The notes below the pieces were generated by a model. It was not told the DNA's origin and did not search any database. It saw nothing but the letters and a program-made list of their open reading frames with translations. A program made the translations under genes and the position numbers. Shown in pieces: positions 36,300 through 46,543 of a stretch of 64,000 nucleotides of DNA. Numbering within the stretch: the first letter of the stretch is position 1; each line of letters starts with the position of its first letter. The stretch comes from UTCFX2 sp963788305 (GTDB lineage: Bacteria; Chloroflexota; Anaerolineae; Anaerolineales; UBA4823): the NCBI GenBank assembly GCA_963788305.1, contig CAWBGK010000015.1, positions 83,950 to 147,949 on the forward strand, in the 5' to 3' direction.

Positions 36300-38073
36300 A
36301 TGATGTCAGCTGTCACGAAATCAATCGCAATGGAATTCAAGGCTCCCGAGCTTTTCCGCACCGATCGGAGAAGCGCAGCTCGGTGGATTCTTTCATATGC
36401 CCTGCATTATTGGTATCTGGATGTTTCACTGGTCGTTGGGGCAGTTGGAAATGCTGCTCTGGCCGCGCTGGTCCCGATTTTAGTAGGCCGGGCATTCGAC
36501 GAGATCCTGAAAACACCGCCCCGCACTGAGGAGCTGCTTCCGATCGCTTTAATCATCGCCGGCAGCCAGGTCGTGCGAGGGTCTGCTTCAATTTGGCCGA
36601 AATTTCAGCGCCGAGCTTTTAGGCCAGCGCATCGAGCGGGATATCCGCCACGAGCTTTATACAAGCTTGCTGGGGAAGAGCATGACCTTTCACAGCCTGC
36701 AGCCGATTGGGGATGTCATGGCTCGGGCGACGAATGATGTCCGGGAAGTCAATTTCCTCTTCAGCCCCGGGGTGAACCTTGTGATTGGCTCGGCGATCTT
36801 CATGATCATGCCGCTGGTAGTCGCACCTCGTTATCATCCAGCCCTGATCCTGACCCCACTGCTCTTTATGATCGGGTATTTTTTCGCACTCTGGCAGTAT
36901 CTGAACGAGCTCAAGCCTATAACAGGCGATGTGCGGAAGGCATTTGGCGAGATGAACAGCCGTCTGGCTGAAGCAATCGATGGGATCGAAACTGTTAAAG
37001 GTATGGCTCAGGAGCAAAGCGAGGTAGAACGTTTCGGGAGCAACGCCCGTCGATTTCGGGATGCATTCATCCACCAGGGAGATGTCGAAGCCCGCTTTGT
37101 CCCGCTTCTGCTGCTCGGTTTTGCCGAAGCAGGCGGCTTGCTCCATTCGCTGATCCTGTACAACCAGGGCGCACTGGAAATCGGCCAGGTTGTGGCATAT
37201 TTTGGGCTGATTCAGCTCTTCGGTTTTCCAACCTTCACTTCATTATTTGCGTATTCTCAAATCTCGCTGGGGATCTCAGGAGGGCAGCGCATCCTGGACC
37301 TGATCAACCGCGAGAACAACCTTGATCAGAATCTGAGCGGTTCACAGGGACCGATGAAAGGCGATGTCGAGTTCAGGGGAGTTGCTTTTAGTTATGACAG
37401 CGGGGATCCGATCCTGCAAGGGATCTCTTTCAAGGTCAAAGCGGGGCAAAGGGTTGCGATAGTCGGCCAGACTGGCTCGGGGAAGACTTCACTTGCCAGG
37501 CTGGTTAACCGGACGTATGACGTGCAGGCCGGACAGGTGCTGATCGATGGGGTCGATGTGCGCGATTGGAACCTGGAAGCACTCCGTCGGAACATCTCGA
37601 TTATCGAACAGGACATTTTCCTGTTCTCCAGGACGATCCGCGAGAACATCGCATTTGGGCTGCCTGATGCAGACGAGCAGCAAATCCGCGCAGCTGCTCG
37701 GGCTGCTCAGGCGGACGAATTTATCCAGGGATTTGATGATGGGTATGACACCATGATCGGCGAGCGCGGCGTCACGCTTTCTGGAGGACAGCGCCAGCGA
37801 TTGGCGCTGGCGCGCGCCTTTCTGACGGACCCAAAGATCCTGATCCTGGACGATTCGACCAGCGCGATCGACAGCGCGACGGAGGATAAAATCCAACGGG
37901 CCATCTTCTCCGCAGCGCAAGGGCGGACGACGTTTATCATCACCCACCGATTATCACAAATTCGCTGGGCAGACCTGATAATCGTCCTGCGCAATGGACG
38001 GATCGAAGACTTCGGGTCGCATGAAGGCTTAATGAAGACATCCGAAGCTTATCGAAGGATTTTTCGAGAGTAG
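36300..38073 (+). CDS. ABC exporter half 1 (degenerate catalytic site)
   Basis: About 590 residues: six membrane helices followed by a nucleotide-binding domain. Walker A GQTGSGKTSLARL, signature LSGGQRQRLALARAFL, Walker B KILILDDSTSAID, H-loop IITHRLS. The residue after the Walker B Asp is Asp, not the catalytic Glu, so its own site is hydrolytically weak. The next gene has the complementary pattern, so they form a heterodimer. One frameshift near 36600-36660 lies in the membrane domain (QVVRGSASI, then FSAELLGQRIERDIRHELY). The start may be ATG 36300, 36303 or 36330. The stop is 3 nt before the second half. The substrate is unknown. Confidence 0.92.
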
Positions 38074-38076
38074 ACT

Positions 38077-39891
38077 ATGGGTTTTTTCTCCGGATTAGAC
38101 GCCGAACGATACGACCGGCAGTATTCAGACAGCCAGCTTCTCCGCCGGATTGCGGGATACTTCCGGCCATACACCGTTCAGTTAAGCCTGATCACGGTGC
38201 TCCTGCTGGTAATTGCAGGTGCAGGCGCGCTGACACCGGTATTGGTCGCACGGATTGTTGATGAGCTTCAAGCCGAATTTGCCGTTCGGACGGAATATCT
38301 TTTGTGCCTGCTGGTTTTTGCAGCAGGTCTGGTAACCTGGCTGGCAAATTGGGGCAGGCGACGGATGGTTGTACGGATCGTCGGGGATATCGTCTGGAAA
38401 TTGAGAACAAACGCTTTCCAGGCTGCAGCCGACCACGACCTTTCTTTTTATGACGAGTTTGCCTCTGGAAAAGTGGTTTCCAGGATCACATCCGATACTC
38501 AGGAATTTGGCCAGATGATTGTCCTGGTCACAGATTTGTTTTCGCAGATCATCCAGGCAGTTCTCTTAGGGATCATTTTATTCACGATCGAATGGAAGCT
38601 GGCATTGCTGCTTATGGCATGCCTGCCAGTGGTTTTTTTGATCGCCGTCGGCTTTCGCAATCTGGCCAGAGAGGTAACCCGCGCCGGAATGCGCGCCATG
38701 GCAAATGTCAACTCAACGATCAAAGAGACGGTAAGCGGAATCGCCGTGGCGAAGAATTTCCGACAGGAAGCAAGCATTTTTTCCGAGTTCAATGCTGCCA
38801 ATCAAATTTCATATCGAGTGAATGTGACCCGGGGGTTGGTGCTTGGCATGGTCTTCCCGGTGCTGAACACGTTAGGAGGCATTTTTACCGCCGTGCTCGT
38901 TTTTGTTGGTGGATTGAGCGTCGCCGAAGGGGTGGTCACTGCCGGGGCGTGGTTCTTATTTATTCAGAGCCTGGACCGTTTCTTTTTCCCGGTCTTAAAT
39001 CTCTCGGCATTTTGGGCGCAGGTGCAGCAAGGTCTTTCGGCGTCCGAGCGGGTGTTTGGATTGATGGACGCCGAGCCGCAGGTGGTGCAGATCAATCCGA
39101 GTCCGGTCCCTCAACTGAAAGGTGAGATTTGCTTCGATGGCATCTGGTTTCGATATTCCGACAAAGAGCCTGTGCTGTGCGATTTCAACCTGCAAATCGC
39201 GGCTGGTGAGACGATCGCGCTGGTTGGGCACACCGGGGCTGGAAAGTCGTCGATCGCCAAGCTGATTGCCCGTTTTTATGAATTCCAAAAGGGACGAATC
39301 TGCCTCGATGGAGTGGATATTCGCTCGCTCGATCTGCATCAATATCGATCCCGGCTGGGGATCGTATCCCAAATCCCATTCTTGTTTGCCGGTACTGTTG
39401 CAGAGAACATCTGCTACGCGCGTCCTGATGAATCTGCTTACGAAGAGATCCGACATATCGCTCAGCGGATCGGAGATGGAGAGTGGCTGGAGTCGCTCCC
39501 GATGGGCCTGGAAACCGAGGTCGGCGAACGAGGCTCAAAACTTTCGATGGGGCAGCGCCAGCTCGTCTCGCTGATGCGGGTTTTGATCCAGAAACCAGCG
39601 ATCTTTATCCTCGACGAAGCGACAGCAAGCATCGATCCATTCACCGAATGGCAGATCCAGCAGGCGCTGGCCATGATCCTGGCGGACACCACCAGCATCC
39701 TGATCGCCCATCGACTATCAACAGTAAAAGCTGCGAACCGGATCATTGTCCTCGAGGACGGGAAAATTATTGAAGAGGGGGATCATGAAGGGCTGTTGAA
39801 ACGAGGCGGCAATTACGCCTCGCTCTATACCACTTATTTCCGCCACCAGAGCCTGGCGTATATCGAGCAGGCAAGAGAATTGGTGGAATAA
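38077..39891 (+). CDS. ABC exporter half 2 (catalytic Glu present)
   Basis: An intact 604-residue half transporter. Six membrane helices (LSLITVLLLVIAGAGALTPV onwards) are followed by the ATPase: Walker A GHTGAGKSSIAKL, signature LSMGQRQLVSLM, Walker B IFILDEATASID with the catalytic Glu, H-loop LIAHRLST. The signature has Met at the third position (LSMGQ instead of LSGGQ), so the composite site made with the partner's Walker motifs is degenerate, while its own Walker motifs face the partner's normal LSGGQ. This is the asymmetry seen in heterodimeric exporters of the YheH/YheI or TM287/288 type. Start 38077 is 3 nt after the previous stop. Likely export of drugs or lipids. Confidence 0.95.
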   Translation: MGFFSGLDAERYDRQYSDSQLLRRIAGYFRPYTVQLSLITVLLLVIAGAGALTPVLVARIVDELQAEFAVRTEYLLCLLVFAAGLVTWLANWGRRRMVVRIVGDIVWKLRTNAFQAAADHDLSFYDEFASGKVVSRITSDTQEFGQMIVLVTDLFSQIIQAVLLGIILFTIEWKLALLLMACLPVVFLIAVGFRNLAREVTRAGMRAMANVNSTIKETVSGIAVAKNFRQEASIFSEFNAANQISYRVNVTRGLVLGMVFPVLNTLGGIFTAVLVFVGGLSVAEGVVTAGAWFLFIQSLDRFFFPVLNLSAFWAQVQQGLSASERVFGLMDAEPQVVQINPSPVPQLKGEICFDGIWFRYSDKEPVLCDFNLQIAAGETIALVGHTGAGKSSIAKLIARFYEFQKGRICLDGVDIRSLDLHQYRSRLGIVSQIPFLFAGTVAENICYARPDESAYEEIRHIAQRIGDGEWLESLPMGLETEVGERGSKLSMGQRQLVSLMRVLIQKPAIFILDEATASIDPFTEWQIQQALAMILADTTSILIAHRLSTVKAANRIIVLEDGKIIEEGDHEGLLKRGGNYASLYTTYFRHQSLAYIEQARELVE

Positions 39892-39929
39892 TCACGCTCA
39901 GCAACCATTCGGGGTAGAATATTGCTTTG

Positions 39930-41126
39930 ATGGCTTATCCTGCAGAAATAACCCTGCGGCCCGGCGTTCCGGATTTTCTCGATCTGCCCTGGGACCTCCC
40001 GCTTGCGGAGTGGGAGGGTCAGGTTGCTCGGCTTGAAGAGGTACCCCGTGGCCTTTCGAGGCACCCGGTCGTATTCGTCAATTACGGCGGAGTGCTTTAT
40101 GCCGTTAAAGAGCTGCATCTCGGATCGGCAGAGCGGGAATACCAGGTCCTGCTGCTGGCACAGGAAGCCCATCTCCCATCGGTCGTTCCTGCCGGGTTTG
40201 CCGAGACCAACACTCGCCTGGGGAGGCGAAGCATCCTGATCACTCGCTTCCTCGAAAATTCGCTCCCATATCGGATGCTTTTCATGAGCCAGGGTTTTGA
40301 GAGATACCGGATGCACCTGCTGGATGCCATTGCCGGGCTTTTGGTCCAGCTTCACCTGGCTGGCTTTTATTGGGGCGACTGCTCGTTGTCGAACACGCTG
40401 TTCCGGCGTGACGCCGGGGCTCTGCAGGCCTACCTGGTTGACGCAGAGACGGCAGAATACCATGAAGGTTATTTCTCCCCAACGCTTCGGTTTCACGATC
40501 TTCAGATCATGTCTGAAAACCTAAGCGTCGAGCTGAAAGATCTTCAGGCATCCGGTCTGCTGATCAATATGGATGTACCAGCTGCAGAAGCCGGCCGATA
40601 TATCCAACGTCGTTACCAGCAGCTTTGGGCGGAAATTACCCACGAGGACACCATCCAGCCGAACGAGCATTATCACATCCAGGACCGCATTCGAGCATTG
40701 AATGAGCTGGGTTATTCCGTCGGAAATGTCGAGCTTGCAACGCTCGAGAACGGCAGCCAGCTTCGCCTGCGCGTCTTTGTCACCGACCGAAACTTTCACC
40801 GCGACCAGCTTAACAACCTGACCGGACTGGATGTTGAGGAGATGCAGGCACGCAAGATGATGAATGAGATTCAGGAAGAGCGCGCCACCCAATCCCAATC
40901 CAATAACCGCAGCGTGCCGCTGAGCGTCGCGGCGTTTCATTGGTTGGAAAACGTTTATGCGCCCGTGGTAGCTCGGCTGCAACCGCTTGTCGATCCGAAT
41001 ATGACGACCGCTGAGCTGTACTGCCAGGTGCTTGAGCACAAGTGGTTCCTGTCGGAACGCGCCCAAAGGGATGTGGGTCATCAAGCGGCCACAGATGACT
41101 ACCTGGAGAAATTCGGCGTCCGGTGA
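39930..41126 (+). CDS. DUF4032 protein with kinase-like N-terminal domain
   Basis: An intact 398-residue protein. Residues 1-190 resemble a lipopolysaccharide-kinase-type fold: the nucleotide-binding lysine is likely in GVLYAVKELHLGSAEREY, the catalytic loop is AGFYWGDCSLSNTLF (a variant of HxD...N), and the metal motif is YLVDAETAEY. The rest (YHEGYFSPTLRFHDLQIMSEN to the end) is DUF4032. Members are annotated with Kdo/WaaP kinases but no reaction has been shown, and the cell here is unlikely to make LPS, so a different small-molecule or protein target is expected. TAGAAT (39915-39920) lies 9 nt before the ATG and there is no ribosome-binding site. Confidence 0.8.
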   Translation: MAYPAEITLRPGVPDFLDLPWDLPLAEWEGQVARLEEVPRGLSRHPVVFVNYGGVLYAVKELHLGSAEREYQVLLLAQEAHLPSVVPAGFAETNTRLGRRSILITRFLENSLPYRMLFMSQGFERYRMHLLDAIAGLLVQLHLAGFYWGDCSLSNTLFRRDAGALQAYLVDAETAEYHEGYFSPTLRFHDLQIMSENLSVELKDLQASGLLINMDVPAAEAGRYIQRRYQQLWAEITHEDTIQPNEHYHIQDRIRALNELGYSVGNVELATLENGSQLRLRVFVTDRNFHRDQLNNLTGLDVEEMQARKMMNEIQEERATQSQSNNRSVPLSVAAFHWLENVYAPVVARLQPLVDPNMTTAELYCQVLEHKWFLSERAQRDVGHQAATDDYLEKFGVR

Positions 41127-41180
41127 GCTTTCAGGTCTGATAACTGATGGGGGCATGATCCGGTTTAGAATCATCAAGCC

Positions 41181-44100
41181 ATGCTCTCGCGCGATTTAAT
41201 CCCGATCGTCTCAGCTTTTTCTTTTGCACGCGCCCACCTGACGGTAAAAGAATTGACCGCCAGGCGATTGTTTATGTTCTTTCTGGCGGGAGGATTTGCG
41301 GTTGCTGGTTTTTTCTTGCTGGTTGGAGGAATAAGCCTGCTGGCTGGCCAGGCGCTTCGAACCCATTCACTAACGATTGCAGGGATGCTTGCATTTCTTG
41401 CAGTCCTTGGTCTCACTCCTTTTTCCAGATTCCTGAAAAAGACATTTGAACCGCTGGTGAGAAAAAACCAGTCAATTTTTCAGATTCAGAAAGACTTGGG
41501 GTGCGAGCTGGCAAGATCGTCAGATCTTAACCAAATCAGCACAGCTCTTCAGAGAGCAGTCGATAAGGCTGCCGCTCCTGAATCTTCTCATATTTATATT
41601 CTGGATTCGCGAAATGGACATTACATTGCGTTGTTTAATGAAAGCGGCAGGCCAAGCAGCGATATCCGATTTGCGGCTTCCAGCCGGATTGTGCAGTCGC
41701 TAGCCCAAAAAAATCATGCTGTGCATCTGTCTGATCTGCTTGAGATGACCGAGTTGTCCAAGGGGGAACGGGCCAGGCTTCACCTGCTGAACGCGGACCT
41801 GTTTATCCCACTTCAAGGAGCCGACCGGCTGGCTGGCTGGATTGCTGCGGGGAAGAGGAAATCCGGAGAGCCGTATCATGGGCAATGCTTGCAGGTCCTG
41901 GAAAGCATCAGCGACCAGGCAGCTTTAGCGGTTGAGCGCGCCCAATTCGCGTTTGATGCAGATCGATATGCACGTGAACTGAATGTACTGACCAGGGTTG
42001 CCCAGGGAGTCAGCTTCACGATGACCTTTGATGACGTCCTGGAGATGCTTGCGACTCAAGCAAGTCATGTACTGCCAGCAAAAAATTTCCGCATCTATCT
42101 CCTGGATGCCGAAACAGGAGCGATCAGAAATGTTTTCTATCTGGAAAATGATGAAAGGCTGAAGGAAAACGAAAACCGGGCGATCCCAACAGGGCAGGGG
42201 CTGGAGCGGGAAGTCATAACCACTCAGCGCTGGATGGTGACCGATGATTATGAGCGTGAATGTCGACGGCGCTCGCTGATTCCCTTAACCAAGGGAATAT
42301 TTTCATGGATGGGAGTCCCGCTTAATGCGGGTGAGGCGACGATCGGGGTTATCAGCGTTTCGAGCCGTGATCCAGGGATCATTTTTACAGAAGATCATAG
42401 AAGTATGCTTCAGGCAATTGCCGACCAGGCTTCTGGGGCGATTCTTAAGGCCCGCTCGCTGGCCGAATTTGAAAAGCGTGCTCGCCAGCTGGCAAAGTTG
42501 AATGAAATCAGCCTGTCCCTGAATTCGACCCTGGAGGCGGGCGCGCTGGCGAACCAGGCTTTGAGCGGTGCATCAGAATTGATCGGCACCGAAGCCGGGT
42601 ACCTGTTCACGATCGATCCTCAGAGCGATGAGCTGATCTTAGAAGCGGCATGCGGAAAAATAAAAACTGGACAACTCGGGGAACGGTTGCCTGCAGATAC
42701 CAGGATAGCCTATGATGCACTCCGAACAGGCCAGGTTGTGATCGAAAATGACACCAAAGAACGGGTTGATTGGCTCGATCAAAATGATGGATGCACGAAA
42801 CCTCAGGCTTTGAACCTGATTCAGGTCCCGATGCGGATCCAGGATCGGATGATAGGGGTGATTGAACTGATCAATAAAGAAGATGGCTCTCCTTTTTCAA
42901 GCTCCGACCAGGAGCTGCTGACAGCATTCATAAGCCAGGCGACGATTGCGATGGAAAACGCCCGGCTCTACACGCTCACTGACCAGGCGTTAGCGGCTCG
43001 CGTAGAGGAACTCTCGGTCATGCAGCGCATTGACCATGAGCTGAACGACAGCCTGGACATCGAGCGGGCAATGAGGCTTACTTTAAAATGGGCGATGCGC
43101 CAATCCGGCGCCGAGGGCAGGTCTGGTCGGCGCCTGGGAAGAGCCTGTTGTTCGGGTGATGGCTTTCCAGGGATATGAAGAGGAGATGGATGCCTTTCAA
43201 TTCCTCCAGGAAGGTAAATCGGAAAAGATTGCCAGCTTGAAGATCATTCGTCGAGCTGCAGAGACTGGTCGTCCAACGCTCACGGAGCTTGATGGCACTT
43301 TGGAAGCAGAATGCTTGCTAAATGGCGCCCGATCGCAGCTGGCGACCCCAATCTGCCGAGAGAAGAAGATCATCGGGATTCTGTTTCTTGAGAGCCGGGC
43401 GAAGTATCCAGATCCGGCGACGCTTTTGGGATTTTTAACGAGGCTCAGCGATCACGCCGCCATCGCAATTGCAAACGCAAGGCTATATGAGGAGGTGAAG
43501 GCTGCGAACATGGCGAAATCGCAATTTGTATCTTTTGTGGCCCATGAGCTTAAGAACCCGATGGCTTCGATTAAAGGCTACACCGAGCTTGTTGCAGGAG
43601 GAATGGCTGGTCCAGTAAACGAGATGCAGTCTGGTTTTTTAGGGACCGTACGCTCAAATGTCGATCGGATGAATACCATTGTGAGCGATTTGAACGATCT
43701 GACAAAAATTCAGGTAGGCAACCTGAGCCTGAATTATCGGGCTCTGAACTTAAGCCAGGTCCTTGATGAAGTCGTCAGCTCGCTATCCAGGCAGATTGAA
43801 GAAAAGAGTCAGCAGCTGGCGATCGTGCTCGAGGACGACCTCCCATCTTTATGGGCTGATCCGTCGCGCCTCAATCAGATCGTCACAAATCTGCTGAGCA
43901 ATGCGCATAAATACACGCCTGAAAGCGGACAAATCACGATCGGAGCGAAGCGGTATGTTCGAACTGAAAGCGAGACCGGCAACCTGGAGCTCGTCCATGT
44001 CTGGATTTAGGATCGTGGGATTGGGATTGCGGAGGAAGACCAGGCGAAAATTTTCCAGCTATATTTTCGAGCCGATCACGCCAGGGATATGGCTCCCGGA

Positions 44101-44226
44101 ACTGGACTGGGTTTAGCGATCACACGCAGCCTGATCGAGATGCAGGGGGGAAGGATCTGGTTCGAAAGTCAGGAGAATGAGGGAACGACTTTTCACTTCA
44201 CAATCCCAGCGGCAGAAATCCAGTGA
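41181..44226 (+). CDS. Multi-GAF sensor histidine kinase with an in-frame TAG
   Basis: About 1,015 residues. Two N-terminal membrane helices (RRLFMFFLAGGFAVAGFFLLV and TIAGMLAFLAVLGLTPF) are followed by at least four GAF-like domains, a dimerisation domain with phospho-acceptor His in VSFVAHELKNPMASIKGYTELV, and an ATPase domain with the N-box NQIVTNLLSNAHKYTPESG and G-boxes DRGIGIAEEDQ and GTGLGLAI. An extra G in GGG near 43120 shifts the frame. At 44008-44010 an in-frame TAG stands between LVHVWI and DRGIGIAEE; the reading then continues to the stop at 44224-44226. TAGAAT (41166-41171) lies 9 nt before the ATG. No response regulator is adjacent. Confidence 0.88.
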
Positions 44227-44285
44227 ACATCCAGCCGTTTGAAATAACCCCGTAATTATTGGATGAAAAGGTCGGAACGGCATGT

Positions 44286-45108
44286 TCAGCGCACTGCGCT
44301 GACGATGAAGACCAGGGATGAGAAACAAAAACAGTAGATCGCAAAAATATACAGCGGTCGTCGGGCGACAAAGCTGAGCATCCAGCGGATTGAAAAATAG
44401 CTGACAACTGCAGAGGCGATGAATCCGGGGATGAAAACAGCAGGAACCGACAGGTTCCCATTAAGGTCAACCAGGTCCACGCAGGCTGCCAGACCGGCGG
44501 CAAGCATAATCGGGATTGACATCAGGAATGCAAAGCGCGCAGAGGCCTGACGAGGTAGACCGCGGCAGCATTCCTCCGGTTATCGTCGAGCCAGAACGAG
44601 AGATCCCCGGAAAAATGGCGACCGCCTGGGCAAGCCCTATCCACAGGGCATCGCGCCAACCCGGCTCGTCCTTCAACGCAGCTCGTGAGCTGAGCTTCTC
44701 AGCCGCGATCAACATTCCGGCTGTGATCATTAAGAAGAACGCTGTGATCTGAGGGCTGGCAAAAGCACGCTCAACACTGCTTTTTAAACTCAGGCCGATC
44801 AATCCAGCCGGGATCGTCGCAAGGATGAGCAGCCAGCCGAGGCGAGCCTCGGTCTCGGCAAAAGGTTTCTTGTGGAGCAAACAGCGAATTACAGATCTGA
44901 AAATATCGGTCAGATCATGCCAGAAGTACGCAATCACCGCAATCAAGCTGGCGACCTGTACCAGGACATTAAAAATGAACGTCTCTATTTCCGGCAGCTC
45001 CCAACCAAGCAGATAGGGGACAAGCACAAGGTGGGCGGAGCTGGAAACGGGCAGGAATTCTGTAAGTCCCTGAACGATGCCGAGCAGAATGGATTGAAAA
45101 AGAGTCAT
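44286..45108 (-). CDS. uppP: Undecaprenyl-diphosphate phosphatase (BacA type)
   Basis: About 273 residues, the usual length. UppP is a membrane enzyme that recycles undecaprenyl pyrophosphate to the monophosphate carrier for peptidoglycan and exopolysaccharide synthesis. Motifs: LLGIVQGLTEFLPVSSSAHL with the acidic and serine residues of the active site, and AVAIFPGISRSGSTITGGML with the arginine. An indel near 44560 joins the two frames in the middle, before MSIPIMLAAGLAACV. Start ATG 45108 is selected because the family begins MTLFQSILLG; a longer upstream frame is open but not conserved. It fits the surface polysaccharide and murein genes in this window. Confidence 0.93.
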
Positions 45109-45190
45109 AATGATGGGTCGATGCCTGTTCTTTAAGATATTTGGTGGATAATTATCGCGGCGACCAGCTCGAGAGCGCTTTTCCTGGACA

Positions 45191-46333
45191 TTAATCCACC
45201 AGAGCCTGACCGGACAGGAAATCTCCGGCAAATTGATCGAAACAATCCGTGAGAATTGCTGTGCGAATCTGGTGAGCAAGGTCAATCAGTGTATGGAGGT
45301 TGTGAATGGAGAGCAAGGTTGCGGCAAGCATTTCACGGCTAACGATTAAATGTCGGATATACGCCCGGCTGAACTGGCGGCAGGTATAACAGGAGCAGTC
45401 CGAATTTATGGGAAGCCGATCGCGAGCGAAAGCTGCATTCATCAGGTTCAAGCGACCCTTTCGGGTCATCGCTGCGTTGTGACGTGCCAGCCGCGTCGGC
45501 AGAACGCAGTCGAAAATATCCACACCCCGCAAAACGCCATTCACCAGGTCCTGAGGGGTTCCTACACCCATCAAATAACGCGGTTTATCATCAGGCAGTG
45601 CATGATCCACGACATCCAGCACGGCGTGCATTTCAGCTTTGGTTTCACCAACCGAAAGGCCGCCGATCGTGTGCCCGGGAAAGCCCAGGCTTGAGATAAA
45701 GCCAGCAGATCGCTCGCGCAGGTCTGGAAAAATACCTCCCTGGACGATTCCAAAAAGCGCCTGGTCAGGTCTGGTTTTCGCCTGCAGGCAGCGTTCAGCC
45801 CAGGCGTGCGTGCGTTCTAACGCTCGTTCATTGTATGCCCGGTCCGACGGTGTAGAACATTCGTCGAATGCCATGATGATATCTGCACCCAGGTTTTCCT
45901 CGATCGCGATCGCTTTCTCCGGCGTGAAGCGGTGCAGGGAACCGTCGATGTGACTCTTGAAGTTCACTCCGTCTTTGTCTACGCGGCGAGAATCGGCCAG
46001 CGAGAAGACCTGGTAACCGCCGGAATCAGTGAGGATGGGTTTGGGCCAGCGCATGAATTCATGCAGCCCGCCTATCTCGGCAATCAGCTCGTCGCCTGGA
46101 CGTAAGTAAAGATGGTAGGTGTTCGCAAGGATCAGAGATGCTTCAATCTCTTCCAGCTGCGCTGGTGAAACGGCTTTTACGGTTGCTTGCGTCCCGACAG
46201 GCGCAAAAACAGGCGTCTCTAAAACACCATGATGCGTTCGAAATAATCCAGCTCGAGCGCGACCCTGGCGGGCTTGAATCTCAAAGCTGAACATGGCTGA
46301 AGTTGGAGAGGGTCGGCTTTCTTCCGGAGACAT
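45191..46333 (-). CDS. tgt: tRNA-guanine transglycosylase (queuine tRNA-ribosyltransferase)
   Basis: An intact protein of 380 residues. Tgt exchanges the wobble guanine of tRNAs for Asp, Asn, His and Tyr with preQ1 (queuosine pathway). Motifs: ANTYHLYLRPGDE, LTDSGGYQVFSL with the first catalytic Asp, AFDECSTP, GIVQGGIFPDLR, GVDIFDCVLPTRLARH with the second Asp, and the zinc site SDCSCYTCRQFSRAYIRHL. The start at 46333 is preferred because TATAAT (46348-46343) lies 9 nt upstream; MFSFEIQAR at 46294 is an alternative. No queA or other queuosine gene is nearby. Confidence 0.95.
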   Translation of the reverse strand: MSPEESRPSPTSAMFSFEIQARQGRARAGLFRTHHGVLETPVFAPVGTQATVKAVSPAQLEEIEASLILANTYHLYLRPGDELIAEIGGLHEFMRWPKPILTDSGGYQVFSLADSRRVDKDGVNFKSHIDGSLHRFTPEKAIAIEENLGADIIMAFDECSTPSDRAYNERALERTHAWAERCLQAKTRPDQALFGIVQGGIFPDLRERSAGFISSLGFPGHTIGGLSVGETKAEMHAVLDVVDHALPDDKPRYLMGVGTPQDLVNGVLRGVDIFDCVLPTRLARHNAAMTRKGRLNLMNAAFARDRLPINSDCSCYTCRQFSRAYIRHLIVSREMLAATLLSIHNLHTLIDLAHQIRTAILTDCFDQFAGDFLSGQALVD

Positions 46334-46342
46334 GGCGGACTG

Positions 46343-46348
46343 ATTATA
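46343..46348 (-). promoter_or_regulatory. -10 box of tgt, 9 nt before its ATG
   Basis: Reading the minus strand, TATAAT occupies 46348-46343 and the ATG is at 46333-46331. The intervening 9 nt contain no ribosome-binding site, so the transcript should be leaderless or nearly so. No good -35 is seen. Confidence 0.5.
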
Positions 46349-46543
46349 CCGCTGATTTTCGGGCAGCCTCGCGCGTTCAACCACTGTTGAAGATCATGTT
46401 CTCCGCCTGTCATTCATCATGATCAGCGCCGCACGGCTGGTTTTGGGATGTGAAGGTGCGGTATAATTCTCAGGCTGATTTGTCTCCGCTTCTTTCATAT
46501 CTATGGGGACATTCTCTGTGACAGCACATTCAGGAGGAAAAAT

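Noticed and set aside
44008..44010. TAG read as pyrrolysine in the histidine kinase
   Set aside because: No pyrrolysine genes or insertion signal are visible, and the site is not one where pyrrolysine occurs; a base error is simpler.
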